Shown piece after piece: positions 35,835-48,601 of a stretch of 64,000 nt of DNA. The translations under genes were made by a program, and so were the position numbers. The notes below the pieces were generated by a model. That model was not told where the DNA came from. It did no database searches and saw nothing but the letters and a program-made list of their open reading frames with translations. The DNA lies in contig NC_089242.1 of the NCBI RefSeq assembly GCF_000512585.2, forward strand, positions 2,170,001 to 2,234,000, in the 5' to 3' direction. The stretch's first letter is position 1, and every line of letters starts with the position of its first letter. The stretch is from Kwoniella bestiolae CBS 10118 (lineage: Eukaryota > Basidiomycota > Tremellomycetes > Tremellales > Cryptococcaceae).

Positions 35835-38430
35835 ATGCAACTCACAGCAGCCCTCTTGGGTCTTATCCCGCTGATCTCAGCGATTCAACTTCCCCATATA
35901 CCCACCCCACAGGAGGCATTGAACCTTGCCGATACGTTTGTTCAACAGCATCCCAGTACCTCGTTGGGGTATGGGAATGATATTAGACTTGAGGGTGTTG
36001 GAGAAGAATTTACGGTATTGACTCATGAGAAGTTTCCTGTGAGTTGTGCTCTTTCTCAATTCGACCAATCTCAAATAGGTCAATCAACCTTACTACCTGT
36101 CACCTGCACTCTTGTCTCAAGACTTCACTGATATGTTCTGGCGCTGCAGGACCATAGAGTGAGGATCAAATCCACTTCGGGGTGGTGCGATCCCGATGTG
36201 AGATCGTTTTCCGGGTGAGTCTAGTTGAGTAATCAACTACCAACAGACTTGGAGCTGATCATACTGCAATGTAGATACCTCGATGTGGGATACGGTAAAG
36301 ACTTGTTTTTCTACTTCTTCGAATCCCGATCTAAACCCAAGGAGGATCCCGTGATCATGTGGATCAATGGTGAGTCATCTAGCACCGTGATCGACTTTCA
36401 CTTCCCCCTCATTGAGATAGCTCTCAGTCGCTATCCACTGAGGTCATGCTAACAATCATCGGTCGTATAGGTGGCCCCGGCTGTTCCTCCTCATTGGGGA
36501 TGTTAATGGAACTCGGACCGTGTTCTGTGGTTGACGATCCGAAATCCGCGAATGATACCAAGGTCAACCCATACGCATGGAACGATAAGGTGAGTTTTCG
36601 TGAATTGCTGAATCATCTCCAATGAAGGAGCAGCACTAATGGACTGCATAGGCAAACGTATTCTTCCTTGATGAACCTATCGGTGTGGGATTCTCTCACT
36701 CCGAACATGGTCAAGTAGGTATCAACTCCTCTTCGGTTCAAGATATCAGTAGTTGCTAACACTCTATGTCACTTGTAGAAAGTCGGTACTACCGAAGCTG
36801 CTGCCAAAGATGTACAAGCTTTTGTTTCCATCGTAAGTTCTAATCTCTGTGGATGACACTCAATAGATTTTCGCATTGCTGATCCGAAACCATTGACATA
36901 GTTCTTCGAAACCTTCAAGGAGTTCGAAGGTAGACCATTCCACATGGCTGGTGAATCATATGGTGTGAGTACCCCTAAGAGTTCCCTTCATGTGATTCTT
37001 TGACTGATCATTGCTGCTCATCAGGGCCGATACCTCCCTATATTCGCTTCTGCCGTTGTCGACGGTAACAAGAAACTCATCAAGGAAGGCAAGAAGCCAA
37101 TCAACTTGCAGAGTGTCATGATTGGGAATGGTGTGACTGATCATTGTGAGTCCAGAGTCTAAGCGGGATGCATAAAATGATAAATATACTGATAATATGC
37201 TTTTCATACTTAATTTACAGTTAGCACCATGGAATCGTACTTCCCTTTCGTGAGTCTATACTTTTATTGGGATCACTCATTGTCAAACGACACAACTGAC
37301 TATCTAGGATCGGTCATAGCAATGTACGTTGAACGGTGACCTCACTGAACCTGTACAAAGTATCGCCAATTGCGTTTACATGGCCGAGAATGTGAGTACA
37401 CGCTTTGAGAATTCTACTTTATCCAACATTTCATTCTGTTTCTTCTCCGTGTTGTAGAGTGTAGCTGATCATGTGTTTCACAATTCCAGCTACCAAGATG
37501 TACCCAAATGGCCCACAGAAGCTGTATCCAATCTCACGACTACACAGCATGCTCAATTGCCTTGAACTACTGCGAAGAAGTGTTGGAGTCTTCCTTCTGG
37601 AGCGCCGGCGTGAACCCATATGACGTCTCGATGTCTTGTTCACCTCAAGAATTGGGCGACTCACTTTGTTACCCTGTAACGTGAGTGCTCGATCTCATCA
37701 CCTGGGCTTAATGTGGACTCTCCTATGGATTATGGTGGAGAAGGGGATTATACTGACATAGACTGACTCGTCCCTTGTAGCAAGAAGATCAAAACTTACC
37801 TCGACTTACCTGATGTCCGAGAGATCCTTGGTGTCCACCAACATAGAGGTAATTGGTCATCATGCGATGATGGTGTATTTAGGAGATTCGGACAATCGTT
37901 AGATTCCACTGGTCAGACTTGGCTGTACGTTGCTGGGCTGCTGGAAAGGGGAGTCAGGGTATTGAACGTGAGTGTTACCACTTTATCAGATAAGATCATG
38001 CTACTTGTGATGAGTTTGCCCGACATAAGACCTGACTGATCTCGATCATTTGCCCATAGTACGTAGGTATGCTCGATTTCATCTGTAACCACCTTGCCAA
38101 CGAGATGTGGATGGAGAAACTTCAATGGACCGGATCAGAGGAATATCAGATGGCCGAATGGTCAGATTGGACTGTCGATGATAAGGTGGCAGGTACATTC
38201 AAGACTTATGGTGATTTGAGTGTGAGTGGTTTCACCTTTCAGCTTTTCGTGTCATTCCCGGTGACCCCACTCAAAGGCGATAAGCTGATTGCATCATTTT
38301 TCTTCCATTGTAGATGCTCAAGATTCGAGGTGCTGGTCATATGGTACCGTACGATAAACCCAAGGAAGCTCTTACCATGTTGAACTCGTGGTTGGAAGCT
38401 GGTAAGATCGGTGAGGATGAGGATGTCTAG
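35835..38430 (+). CDS. serine carboxypeptidase (S10, carboxypeptidase Y-like)
   Basis: ATG is at 35835; the N-terminus MQLTAALLGLIPLISA is a signal peptide. About eleven introns interrupt the gene. Core motifs in order are YLDVGYGKDLFFYFFESR, WINGGPGCSSSLGMLMELGP, NVFFLDEPIGVGFSHSEHG, the nucleophile elbow HMAGESYGGRYLP (catalytic Ser) and VMIGNGVTDHF. Then come Cys-rich insertion segments, VGMLDFICNH (catalytic Asp) and RGAGHMVPYDKP (catalytic His), before the end GKIGEDEDV*. All three triad residues are present. CPY-type enzymes remove C-terminal residues from peptides in the vacuole or outside the cell. A vacuolar location is likely by family, but the sorting signal cannot be read with confidence. 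The length and order of motifs are normal. Confidence 0.94.
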
Positions 38431-38846
38431 GCGTACGCTTCTCCGGCTGTGGAGGTGACAACCACCCTGTCGAATTATGAGGTGGTACGGTGAGAATGAA
38501 TGCTTTCGCTCTATATATATAGGAGATATACATAGTAATTGGATTGATTGGACTGGGTGTAGATAGATGATATCTTGCATGCATTACTCTATTTTATACG
38601 GGTATCTCTTGCGGTAATGCCTTTATCTAAGGTGGTATCTTTTCAATGCTCAGGGCATCTGGGCGATGAAACTACCAAATCCGGTAATTAATCGATTGAC
38701 CACGATAAGTCGAAAAGTCAAAAATATCAAAATTTCAGCGATATGGCGCATCTCAGTGGTCCACCTTTAACATCCATCCTACCTCTTTATCCTACCATCT
38801 CTCATATTGTAGACTATAGATCTTAGACAAATAGGAATTAACCAAG
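38431..38846. other. intergenic region between carboxypeptidase gene and GUA1
   Basis: 416 bp with the 3' flank of the carboxypeptidase gene and the GUA1 promoter. AT-rich runs are near 38705-38740. No gene is seen. Confidence 0.5.
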
Positions 38847-41355
38847 ATGTCTTCCGCTGCCAACGCCACAGAGGAGATCCACAGTCTGTACGATACCATT
38901 TTGATCTTGGATTTTGGATCTCAGGTGTGTAGTGCTTTCTTTCGCTGGGTAACGGGAGATGTGATGTTGGAAATGAGCTGATTAGGTGGAAAACGATGAT
39001 GTAGTACTCCCACTTGATCACTCGAAGATGTCGTGAATTGAATGTGAGCTAGCTTTATCTCCCCACTATGATTGGAACAGGGATTTGTGCTAAGTCAAGT
39101 GATACTTTGGAAATAGGTCTATTGTGAAATGTTGCCTTGTACCCAGAAGATCAGCGAATTAAGCTGGAAGCCTGCGGGTGGGTACATGTCTTCACATCCC
39201 ATCCCACTTAAGAAGAGTTGGAGGAGTCATTCATCCCAAGCTGGACACGACGAGAAATGCCCAAACTCCTTTCTCTGTACTGATTGAACGAAATCAACAC
39301 GATATTTAACTAATGCGGTCATTCATATACAGGTGTCATCCTCTCCGGATCCCCCTACTCAGTCTATGCCCCCGACGCCCCTCACGTCGACCCAGCAGTG
39401 TTCGAGCTTGGCGTACCCATCTTAGGTATCTGCTATGGTCTGCAGGAGATCGCTCGAACTCACGGTGGGAATGTTGATGCGCACTCTCACAGGGAGTATG
39501 GGTATGCGAAGATTAAGGTGGAGAAGACTGGGAATAAGCAGCAGGACGCGTTGTTTGAGGGGATTGAGATGGAGGAGGACGGGGGGTTACAAGTGAGTGA
39601 GGGGGTCATCACGTTTCATGTTGGAATATGTGCGGATTTGACTCGTTTTGAATGGGCGTGAAGTGATCTGCATCAGAGTACAGAAGATCTGGCAGGTTGA
39701 TTAGAGGACAAGATTGTATGATCCACGTCGAGGCGTTGCGTGCTAATTCTACTGAACATTCAACAGGTATGGATGTCCCACGGCGACCAGCTCACCTCGC
39801 TCCCACCGAACTTCTCCGTCGTCGCCTCCACCCCCACATCTCCATGGACGGCCATCGCCCACAACTCCAAACCAGTCTACGGTGTCCAATTCCACCCCGA
39901 GGTATCTCACTCACCCAAGGGTAAGGAAGTTATCGGGGCTTTCGTGAAGAACGTGTGTGGTATCAAGGGTGGATGGTCGATGGACAGTTTCATCCCCAAG
40001 GAAATCGCTAGGATCAGACAGATCTGCGGTGAGAAGGGTCAGGTTATCGGTGCGGTCTCTGGTGGGGTGGATTCGACGGTGGCTGCTAAGTTGATGCATG
40101 AGGCTATTGGGGATCGGTGAGTTGTTATACTTATCTTAGGACAAGTGACCTTTGACTTCTCATCTTGCATCCTGTTATGGGTGATGCAAGCAGCAGAAGC
40201 ACTTGGACCGTCGCATATCGAGTGTCGGGAGCTGATACCACTGTCCCGCCAGATTCCACGCCATCATGGTCGACAACGGTGTTCTTCGAAAAGACGAGGG
40301 CGCCAAAGTCCACCAAATGTTGACTGTCGACCTCGGAGTCAACTTGACCGTGGTAGATGCCTCTGAGCTCTTCTTATCCCGATTGAAGGGTGTCGAGGAT
40401 CCCGAGAAGAAACGAAAGATCATCGGTAACACCTTCATCGAAGTGTTCGAGGAGGAGGCCGCCAAGATCGAAGCTGCCGCTGAGAAGGAGGTTGAGGAGA
40501 AAGGCGGTGATGCTAAAGGCAAGATCGAGTGGTTGTTACAAGGTACCCTTTACCCAGATGTTATTGAGAGTATATCTTTCAAGGGTCCTTCCGCCACTAT
40601 CAAGACTCACCACAATGTCGGTGGATTGTTGGAGGACATGAAGTTGAAGTTGATTGAACCGCTTAGAGAGTTGTTCAAGGGTGAGTCACGTCACCTACCT
40701 GCTTCAAACTCTCAGGGTCGAGCGTTCCTACTTTCATATCAGTCATCTTCCGATGACTTACTGATCCGCATTCTCCCACAGACGAAGTCCGAGCTCTCGG
40801 TCGACTCCTCGATATCCCCGCCCACCTGGTTGGCAGACACCCCTTCCCCGGACCTGGACTTGCCATCCGAATCTTAGGAGAAGTAACAAGAGACCAAATC
40901 AAGATCCTCCAACACGCCGACGACATCTACATCGAGGAAGTCCGAGCCGCAGGATTATACGACCAGATCTCTCAAGCTTTCGTTGCGCTCTTACCTGTGA
41001 AAGCTGTTGGTGTTGCCGGTGATGCGCGAACTTACGATCAGGTGGTTGCGCTCCGAGCTGTCTCCACCGAGGACTTCATGACTGCCGATTGGTTTGTGTT
41101 CCCTCCTCAGGTGTTGAAGAAGATCTCTTCGAGAATTACCAATGAGGTGGGTTGATCGCTGTTGTCGCATGGGATAGAGATGATGGCTGATATGATGTGA
41201 TGTTGCAGGTCAAGGGAGTTAACAGGGTCGTGTATGATATCACCTCTAAACCACCTGGAACGTGAGTCACATCATCTCTTGCTCTGGGTCGAGAGCGCAT
41301 AACGAAAACATAAACTGATCTTCTCTTTGCGGGATATAGCGTCGAATGGCTCTAA
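38847..41355 (+). CDS. GUA1: GMP synthase (glutamine-hydrolysing)
   Basis: ATG is at 38847. The N-terminal glutamine amidotransferase domain reads TILILDFGSQYSHLITRRCR, GVILSGSPYSVYAP, GICYGLQEIA (nucleophile Cys), WMSHGDQLTSLP and VQFHPEVSHSP (catalytic His/Glu). The ATP-pyrophosphatase domain has the P-loop-like VIGAVSGGVDSTVAAKL, then FHAIMVDNGVLRKDEG and LLQGTLYPDVIES. The dimerisation domain has LVGRHPFPGPGLAIRILGE and ends SKPPGTVEWL*. The enzyme converts XMP to GMP in the cytosol, the last step of guanine nucleotide synthesis. About eight introns are present, including several in the first 550 bp that give very small exons. It ends 150 bp from the convergent oxidoreductase gene. Confidence 0.97.
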
Positions 41356-41505
41356 ACGATATCTACATAGTTCATTTCACTTGTTTGGTACTTTCAGGAT
41401 GCATAGATTAATACATATTAACTTGTCCTACTGACTCCTGGTCTTCTACCATCAGAACACAATTTGTCTGTCCAAGCTCAAACTGATATGTAATCATGAA
41501 ACAAT

Positions 41506-43098
41506 CTAATCCACCAACGCTGCCATGACCATCTTAGCTAATATCGTATCATTCTTAGCATCAAGAGGTTTCGTTTTGTACTCTTTCCCATGAACAATCG
41601 CATCGTACAGCAAGGGAAGCTCAAGGGTATATGGATCGACATAGGTGGGTCGAACCACTTGTTCGGAGAAATCACCGCTGGGCAGTTGTTTTTGGATGGT
41701 CAGTTTGATAGGTAGGCCTTTGACGTATGGGCTATGGTAGGTAATCAAGCATCAGGATTTCTGTCAAGTTTGTTTTGACTGAGCTTGGAGACAACTCACG
41801 TATCGTATTGGATTTTCACTCGGCTGTCGTTCGTGTACACTTCGATGTGAGCGTCGAATACTGCTACTTCGTCGATTGCCATCTGACATACCACCACGCA
41901 TCAGCCTGAATCACACATTCATGACATAATGTCCAGCCTGAACTATAGGGATCGAAGTGAGATGGGCAGAACCTCGAAGGGGCTTTGCGATCGGAAATTC
42001 CATAGAAGGGGAGTATTGAGCCTCAAGACAATTAGGAAGATAGACTCACCTCATAATAACACTTAAACCCCTTATACCCCCAAATCACATTCCACCACCA
42101 ACTCTTCCCCTCGCCATCATCACTCCTCGAAGCGTACAGGCATCTCTCAGGCATACCCAGTACATCCCGCATGGCAGATAGGTCGTGGCTTGCCAAGCTA
42201 TGTAAGAGGGACCATGAGTGTGCATTGCGCTTATCGCTCTCCGCTTTATCACCCAGGTTTTCTGCAAGGTTCGCTTTGATCCGTTTGTGTAGTTCCGCAG
42301 CGGATGCGGAGGGATGGTCGGTGAAGTATTGTTGGTATTGGCCAGATTGGGAGGTGAAGTATTTGTTCTGGTGGAGACAGGTCAGCTATGGTGTACCCGA
42401 ATTCGGGCAGTGTTCTACCCCTTCGTCTGATGATCAAGAAAGGGATGACCCACATTCCCAATAATATCCCTAACCCGCACATACCTAATTTCCTTCCCCT
42501 CTATCTCCTCCTTCAACCTCTCCAAAGCCGTAGCATACCTCCTCATGTACCCTACGAAAATAACCACCCCATTCTTCACCCTGGCTTCTTCCACCAGATC
42601 ATACTCCCTCAGAGTCTGGGCCATGGGTTTCTCTATCATTATGTGTTTGCCGGCGTTGGCACATTGTATGATATGTTCGGCGTGGAATTGGTCAGCTGTT
42701 AGGATGAATACCACATCGACTGGGATGGAGGAAGCGAGGAGGTCGGTCCTGTTTCATATACCCAGATGACAACTCAGTATATCTACCGGCTCATACCGGA
42801 GAGAGACAGGAGATCACCTACACCGAAGTAAACGTATCGGGTATACCGAATCTCTTACTGCACAGTTCGAGGGATTGTACGGATATATCGCATAGGGCTG
42901 TGATCTTGTACAAGTCAGATGCGACGATGAGGTTTGGGATCTATCGTCAAACAGAATCATGCACGTCAGCCTTAGACTTGCACAGGGATGTGGATAGAGA
43001 CGACCAAGGGGAGTAATACCACTTACATGAGCTATCTGAGCGACTTCCCCGCACCCTATGATAGCTACGTTGAGGATCTTCTGGGCATTCGAAGACAT
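41506..43098 (-). CDS. Gfo/Idh/MocA-family NAD(P)-dependent oxidoreductase
   Basis: Start at 43098 (MSSNAQKILNVAIIGCGEVA), with the Rossmann dinucleotide motif GCGEVAQ. It continues through exons encoding ITALCDISVQSLELC, SIPVDVVFILTADQFHAEHI, the hallmark GKHIMIEKPMAQTLREYD (EKP motif) and VGYMRRYATALERL. Later segments include AHSWSLLHSLASHDLSAMRD, in which the SHD element sits where the family's catalytic histidine usually falls, WWWNVIWGYKGFKCYYE and the C-terminal sheet segment. It ends KMVMAALVD* at 41506. Members oxidise or reduce sugars, inositols and related polyols. The substrate cannot be told from sequence alone. It is tandem to SEC3 and convergent with GUA1, and these neighbours give no functional clue. 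Confidence 0.9.
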
Positions 43099-43515
43099 GT
43101 TGAATCGCTGTCTAGATGAATGATCTATCGGTAGGACCTCAAGTTAAGCACAAAGTATATTTTCCTGGATGAGTCAAGTCAAGTCTTTTATGCATGGAGG
43201 GGAACATCTTTCTTTGATGTGCGCTCAGCTGATATATACTGTGGGTATACATCCATCTAAGGTGTTGTTCAATGTGTTGCTTCGCTCGGACGAAGTGGAC
43301 ATCCTCCACTTTCGGTCCGACAATAATCCGTCAAATCTCCTTCGGACTTGTCCAGCCGGTCGGTCAGCTTGGCTGAGTACAGCAACATATCTATACATGT
43401 GCATAAATAAGGCGATCCACCATAATGCACAGATCCAACATCATCCATATCATCTCATGCAGTACATTAAATCCCCCGTACACACGTATATAATCGTATT
43501 CGAACCAATGCACGC
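43099..43515. other. intergenic region between SEC3 and the oxidoreductase gene
   Basis: About 400 bp holding the oxidoreductase promoter and the SEC3 3' end. No gene is seen. Confidence 0.5.
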
Positions 43516-46500
43516 TCACTTCATCCGCTTACAAACCCCCTCAACATCCCCCACGGTAAATTCCAATCCCAATCCCGAATCAGCATATGATTTCGCCATG
43601 ATCCCCTGAGACCTCTGCACCTCTTTCACCAATCCGCCCGTAACTTCTTTCCAAACTATCTGGACCAATATCATATTTGCCGAAGAGTTATCAGGTTGGT
43701 TGGTATCGTCTTCATCCAGGATGAAATGCTTATCAACCCTCTTGGATAAGGTATCGACTGATTTTCTAAGATCTTTGATGGATCCATGTTCTTTCAGGAT
43801 TTTCTTTAGGGATGATCGGTTGTATGCTGAGTGGAGGGGTACTTCTGATGCTGGGGTTGTGGTCAGAAGTTTGTCGATACCGTCGAAGAAGTCCTATCGA
43901 CATTGAAGGATGTTCATTAGCATTAGTGATAGTCTATAACAATCATCATACTTAAGACTAAGTCTGACTTGCGACGGACTCACCATAAATCGCCCAAATG
44001 ATCGTCGTAATAGCAATTTCACATATATTCCCATATTCTCCTCATACAATCCTTTGGCGCGTTGAAGGAACACGCCAAGTACAGGTGAATTGAGCTTTTC
44101 GATGTCCTCGACGAGTTGGTGCATGTTTTCTGAAATTCATCAAGTAGAAAATATACATTAGCGATCAGTCCTCCATCTCCACGAGAACTCATTTCAAGAC
44201 TGCACACAACTCACCAATCATGATAACATGATAATTCAGCTGCCCCTTATCTTCCGCCGCCTGACTATCCGCCCTATCCATCTTAGCAAGCTGCTGCAAG
44301 CTCGTGAAAACGGCATTGATGATCTTCTCATAGATATCATTGACCTTCGTTCTGATGGGTAAATCATCCGATCCATCCAACTGAGATTCCATCTTTTCGA
44401 TGAATATCGGGAAATGCTTGACGAAGAATGCAACGCCTTTACGTTTCTTGATAGTCTGTTTGGATGCTTCGATTACTCGGATTTGCTCGTTCTGCATGAT
44501 ACAGGTTGTAGAGTTACAGCTGTTTTCCTCGTAAAGACTACTACGGAAGGCAGGCAGAGATATAACTCACAACAAAGTAATCCAGCATCTGCCGCTGTCT
44601 AGCAATCTGCTTATCGAACAATTGGGTAAAGAAGATCGAAGTGTTCTCTTCTTCTGCTTCCTTCGCTAGTCGTTCAGTCACAGCGATCATTCCGACGATG
44701 GAGCTGTTTGATCACAAAAAGAAAGCAATTAGCCGGACGGTTGTCAGATGCCATCAGGACGCAGATATTGTGCCTGAACTTTACTCACACAGGAGCCTTC
44801 TCCACAGCAGCTTCAGTCCACTGCCTCAGCTCCCCTTCCACAAACCCAAATACCAGATCCATCATACTCCTAACCAACTGCATCATCCCCACGCTCATTC
44901 CCTTGCTTGCATGTCTGGCAGCCTGCCTCCTGAAATAACTGTCCAATTCCATATGATCCGCGAAAGTGGACTCGGTGTCGGTGAGATGTAAGAAAGCGGA
45001 GATGAAATCTTCTTCGGATACAATTTGATTGATCATCTCTGTTAGAGCCTGTCGATATAGCTGTAGCATCCAGATAACAATCAGCTAGGATCGACGATAT
45101 GGCCAAGGTAAACGCTGGGGAGGGGATAGCCCACATCGGATGCTCTGTTAGAGTAGTCATCGCCCCCCTTCTTATCCTTCCTTTGCTGGTTACTTGATCC
45201 TAATCCACCTAACCCGATGACCGTCTTGGACTTCATCAAGGCAGATGGTTTGCCGGTATTGGCGGTCTGACCAACGGCAGTGGAGAATGCTATATACCCA
45301 AGCAAAACATAAGCTGAACGTCATTCGGACAGGCCGTCTAATACTTACAAGCATCATTAGATGACTCGCCTAGAGCAGAGTTCAAAGATCCCATAAAATT
45401 CATCAAGAGATCTTTCATCTCGGATTGATGTAGCTGACTGGCTGTGGACATGTAGTTCTGTATCGTACACGTGGATCAGCATGACTGCTAAATGAGCTAA
45501 AAGGTCGACCTTCGTCGCACTACTCACGGAACAGAGCTTTTGATACCTCTCTTCATCCATCTCCTTGACATACAATATCAGCCCCTCATAAGTCATCAGA
45601 TATTCTCCCATAGACCGATGAGGAGCCAGAGTCATAGTCTTCTTAGCAGTTTTACGGTACTCGGACAGAGTTGAATCAGACTGATGAGTATATAATGGTC
45701 TATCAGCTCTGTTACCAGTGTGACCGAGAATCAGAGCTCACCTGATATTTGAAGGTAACATCCAGATAGTCTGCCACCCGCTTACAAAACTGGGAGCTGT
45801 TCTCGCGGTACTCCTGCATCCGGGCGATAGTAGCCGCTACCTCTGCGTTGGCTATGTGTATATCATGTAGATCAGCTTTTCTGAGAACAACATCGAGGTG
45901 AGGAAGCTGAACTTACCGCTGTCCATACCAGCTTGTAAAGCCTTGTACAAAGATGCAGCTGCTCGTTCAAGCGTTTGTACACCTCTAGGCGTACTGGGCG
46001 ACTCTTGCGTGAGGGTCCGTATATCCTCAGAAGGCACTTCGACGATTTGCTATTTGCGGATCAGCATCAGCTGCAATGCGAAGCGGGTCCATCATATAAG
46101 GTAGCTGAGCTCACGAGTAACTGTCTGATCTCGTTTAACAAAGCCTGTTGATTGGAGGTTTGCACTTGAAGACCTCTATTCTGGGATTCGATGAATGATA
46201 TATCATCTGAAACGGCCTATATTACCATATCAGCTCTCGTTTTTCTATACTTATGATGTTGGTTATCAGGCAACTCACATTCAACTGCATCTTATATCCC
46301 GTTATCTGCAGATCAATATCGTCCAATTCCAACAGCGCTTCATCTATATGACCGAGAACCTGAGCTATTCGGTCATCCGACTCCAAAAACGCATGGATGT
46401 TCGCCTGTCCAAAGATCTTTGATCAGCTAATATAACACAAAGGTAGATGAATCCGGTGGGTGGTTGACCTACCGAGTCAAGTGCAGCCAGCTCGTCCAGC

Positions 46501-48225
46501 AATCTACCCTCTATAGCATCGGCTCCCCCTTTTTTCCGTTCTCCTACACTAGCCCCATTGTTCAGCCCAGCAGTCCAATCGAAGCCCTCCAACATTTCTT
46601 CCACACTGTTCATAATAGCTTGATCATTCTCTTGTCCGTCATCTACCGAAAGGCCTATTGCCCCAGGTAATATACCGGTTTTTGATCTTAGCAGTACTTC
46701 CCTTGAGAAGGTGGTATCTAGTGGTGGCGGGTGGAAAGAAGCTCGTCTAGTCAGCTTCTTCTCTGGCGCGGGGATGGTGTCACTGGACGAGTTGGGGAAA
46801 GTAGGGTCGGAAGGGATGAGAGGTGAAGCTTCGGTTGTGGTTATGGTAGGAGTGAGCATCTGAGGTTGTTGACGAGTGGTTGATTCAGGCTGTAGGGATG
46901 GTGTCGGACGTGGCGTCGATGCAGTACTGGCACCGGTAGTGGCTGTAGAAGAGGCTGGAGCACTTTGCTCCCTGCTTCGTCCTGAGGATACATTCGGACT
47001 AGGAATAGTAGTCCTATCACCCTCAGTTATAGGTCTTAAGCCCTCACTGGAAGCTTTCCTCATAACTCTACTAGAAGGCATTCCATCGTACTCCGACGCA
47101 GCCGATACGTTCCTCAGCCCACTGGAAGTCAATCTATCTTCGGACCCTTTCCTAGGATTCTGGGGATATCCGACTCCTACTGCTGGGGCCGAGCTAGAAG
47201 GGCTAGGTACGTTTCTGGGTGAAGGTGTCCTGTCAGGAATGGACGGTCGACGGACAGAGGATTCTCCTAAGGGTGATCGACTGAATCCGGTTTGAGAGGG
47301 CCGACGTTCTTCATCCAATGAAGGGCGTGATCGACCATCATTGGATTGGTGATAATGGCTTGAAGCACCTGATGCCATCGAAGAAGAGGATCCGCTTCGG
47401 GTTTGTTTCAGTATGTTCGGAGGAGCAAGATCCATTGATCGGCCGAGAGGGGACGAAGAGGAGCCTTGTCGGTCCATCGGTGGAGGTGGGGTAGGGATAT
47501 CTAGGGGGATACCAGACGACCGTCAATGTTGGCGAGCTCACGGCACATGTACGTGTAGTAGCTGGTAGGCGGCTGAAGTGGGTGAACTCACAATCGCTTC
47601 CGTTATAATTGGGCGCGGTAGGTTGAGCTTGAGCAGGAGGAGTAAAGTTGATCAATTCGGGTAATTCTCCTTTAGTATACGTTCTATATACCTTGACTAT
47701 CGAGTTGAGGAAATGACTCTGATCTTTGGATCGTTCGGTCGTCCAGTGATATCGACGTATGGTCATGGTCAATGCGAAGTCGGTTGGCTAGCACATATCC
47801 GCATATCAGCATGTGATTCTCTATATAAGCTAATGTACTTGATAAGCTTACACCGATCACCTCCAGTATTCGCACATCCTCCAGATGCCATGTCTTTCCC
47901 TTTGAGAACGAGAGATTGTTATTCCGCTTAGCCTTGTGAATCACCACTTTACCAAGCTTGGTGACTGTTATCGTGATAAATCATTAGTCAATGACAGAAT
48001 GAGCTGATACCATCATGGTTCTCTTGGAGAAAAAAGCTCACCAGCTAGCATCAGATATCTAGATTTCTGGCCATGACCGTCACCTGCATCTTCCTCATAC
48101 ACCTTCAAATACGATATCAAGGTTTCTTCAGGCGTACCATCCTCGTCCCGCTTTGAGAATAACGAAGTGATGATGTGCTGGCGTGTATCGTCTGAAGACG
48201 GCTGGCGGGAGTGTTGACCTGACAT
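43516..48225 (-). CDS. SEC3: exocyst complex subunit Sec3
   Basis: The start Met at 48225 gives MSGQHSRQPSSDDTRQHI. The N-terminal domain matches the Sec3 PIP2/Rho-binding PH-like fold: IITSLFSKRDEDGTPEETLI, SRYLMLAVTKLGKVVIHKAK, FSKGKTWHLEDVRILEVIG, TDFALTMTIRRYHW and SHFLNSIVKVYRTYTKGELP. A disordered Ser/Pro linker follows (about 46700-47510), then a long helical region with repeated short introns. It includes LLRSKTGILPGAIGL, the coiled-coil core around 45000-46400 and the C-terminal bundle with NEQIRVIEASKQTIKKRKGV and HQLVEDIEKLNSPVLGVFL. The stop is at 43516. Sec3 marks exocytic sites on the plasma membrane and tethers secretory vesicles with the other exocyst subunits, downstream of Rho GTPases. 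It has about seventeen to twenty exons. It is divergent from NMD3. Confidence 0.92.
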
Positions 48226-48320
48226 GGCTGGTGATACTACTCGAATTGAGTGAATGATGTCGATCAACTATGATTATAATGATGTGTTATTGACATATCT
48301 ACTGTGGTCATTGCTGATGA

Positions 48321-48351
<31 letters not shown>

Positions 48352-48601
48352 ATCACACTGAACCGTGACCGAGCCGGCTACCGTCATACACCTACACTCG
48401 CATTTACATTGGCGGCGACCTCCGTTACTGTAAAATGAGGGGAGTAAACGTATTTGCCACTCCTGCACGTGGTGATCTTCTAAGATTTCAATCCTACCAA
48501 GATTTTTTGGATTTTGACACTGATCAATCCATCTTTGTAAGCTATTCTTACCATATTCACCTTTTCCATTCCATCAAAAACATCATCTGAAGTCAGTCAA
48601 A
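48226..48601. promoter_or_regulatory. divergent promoter region between SEC3 and NMD3
   Basis: 376 bp between the start codons. It includes a GCTGTT hexamer repeat at about 48321-48350. No gene is seen. Confidence 0.5.
48321..48350. repeat. hexamer repeat (GCTGTT)n in SEC3/NMD3 promoter
   Basis: Four tandem GCTGTT copies lie about 100 bp upstream of the SEC3 start codon, probably in its 5' leader on the minus strand, where they read as AACAGC. Copy number may vary between strains. Confidence 0.85.
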
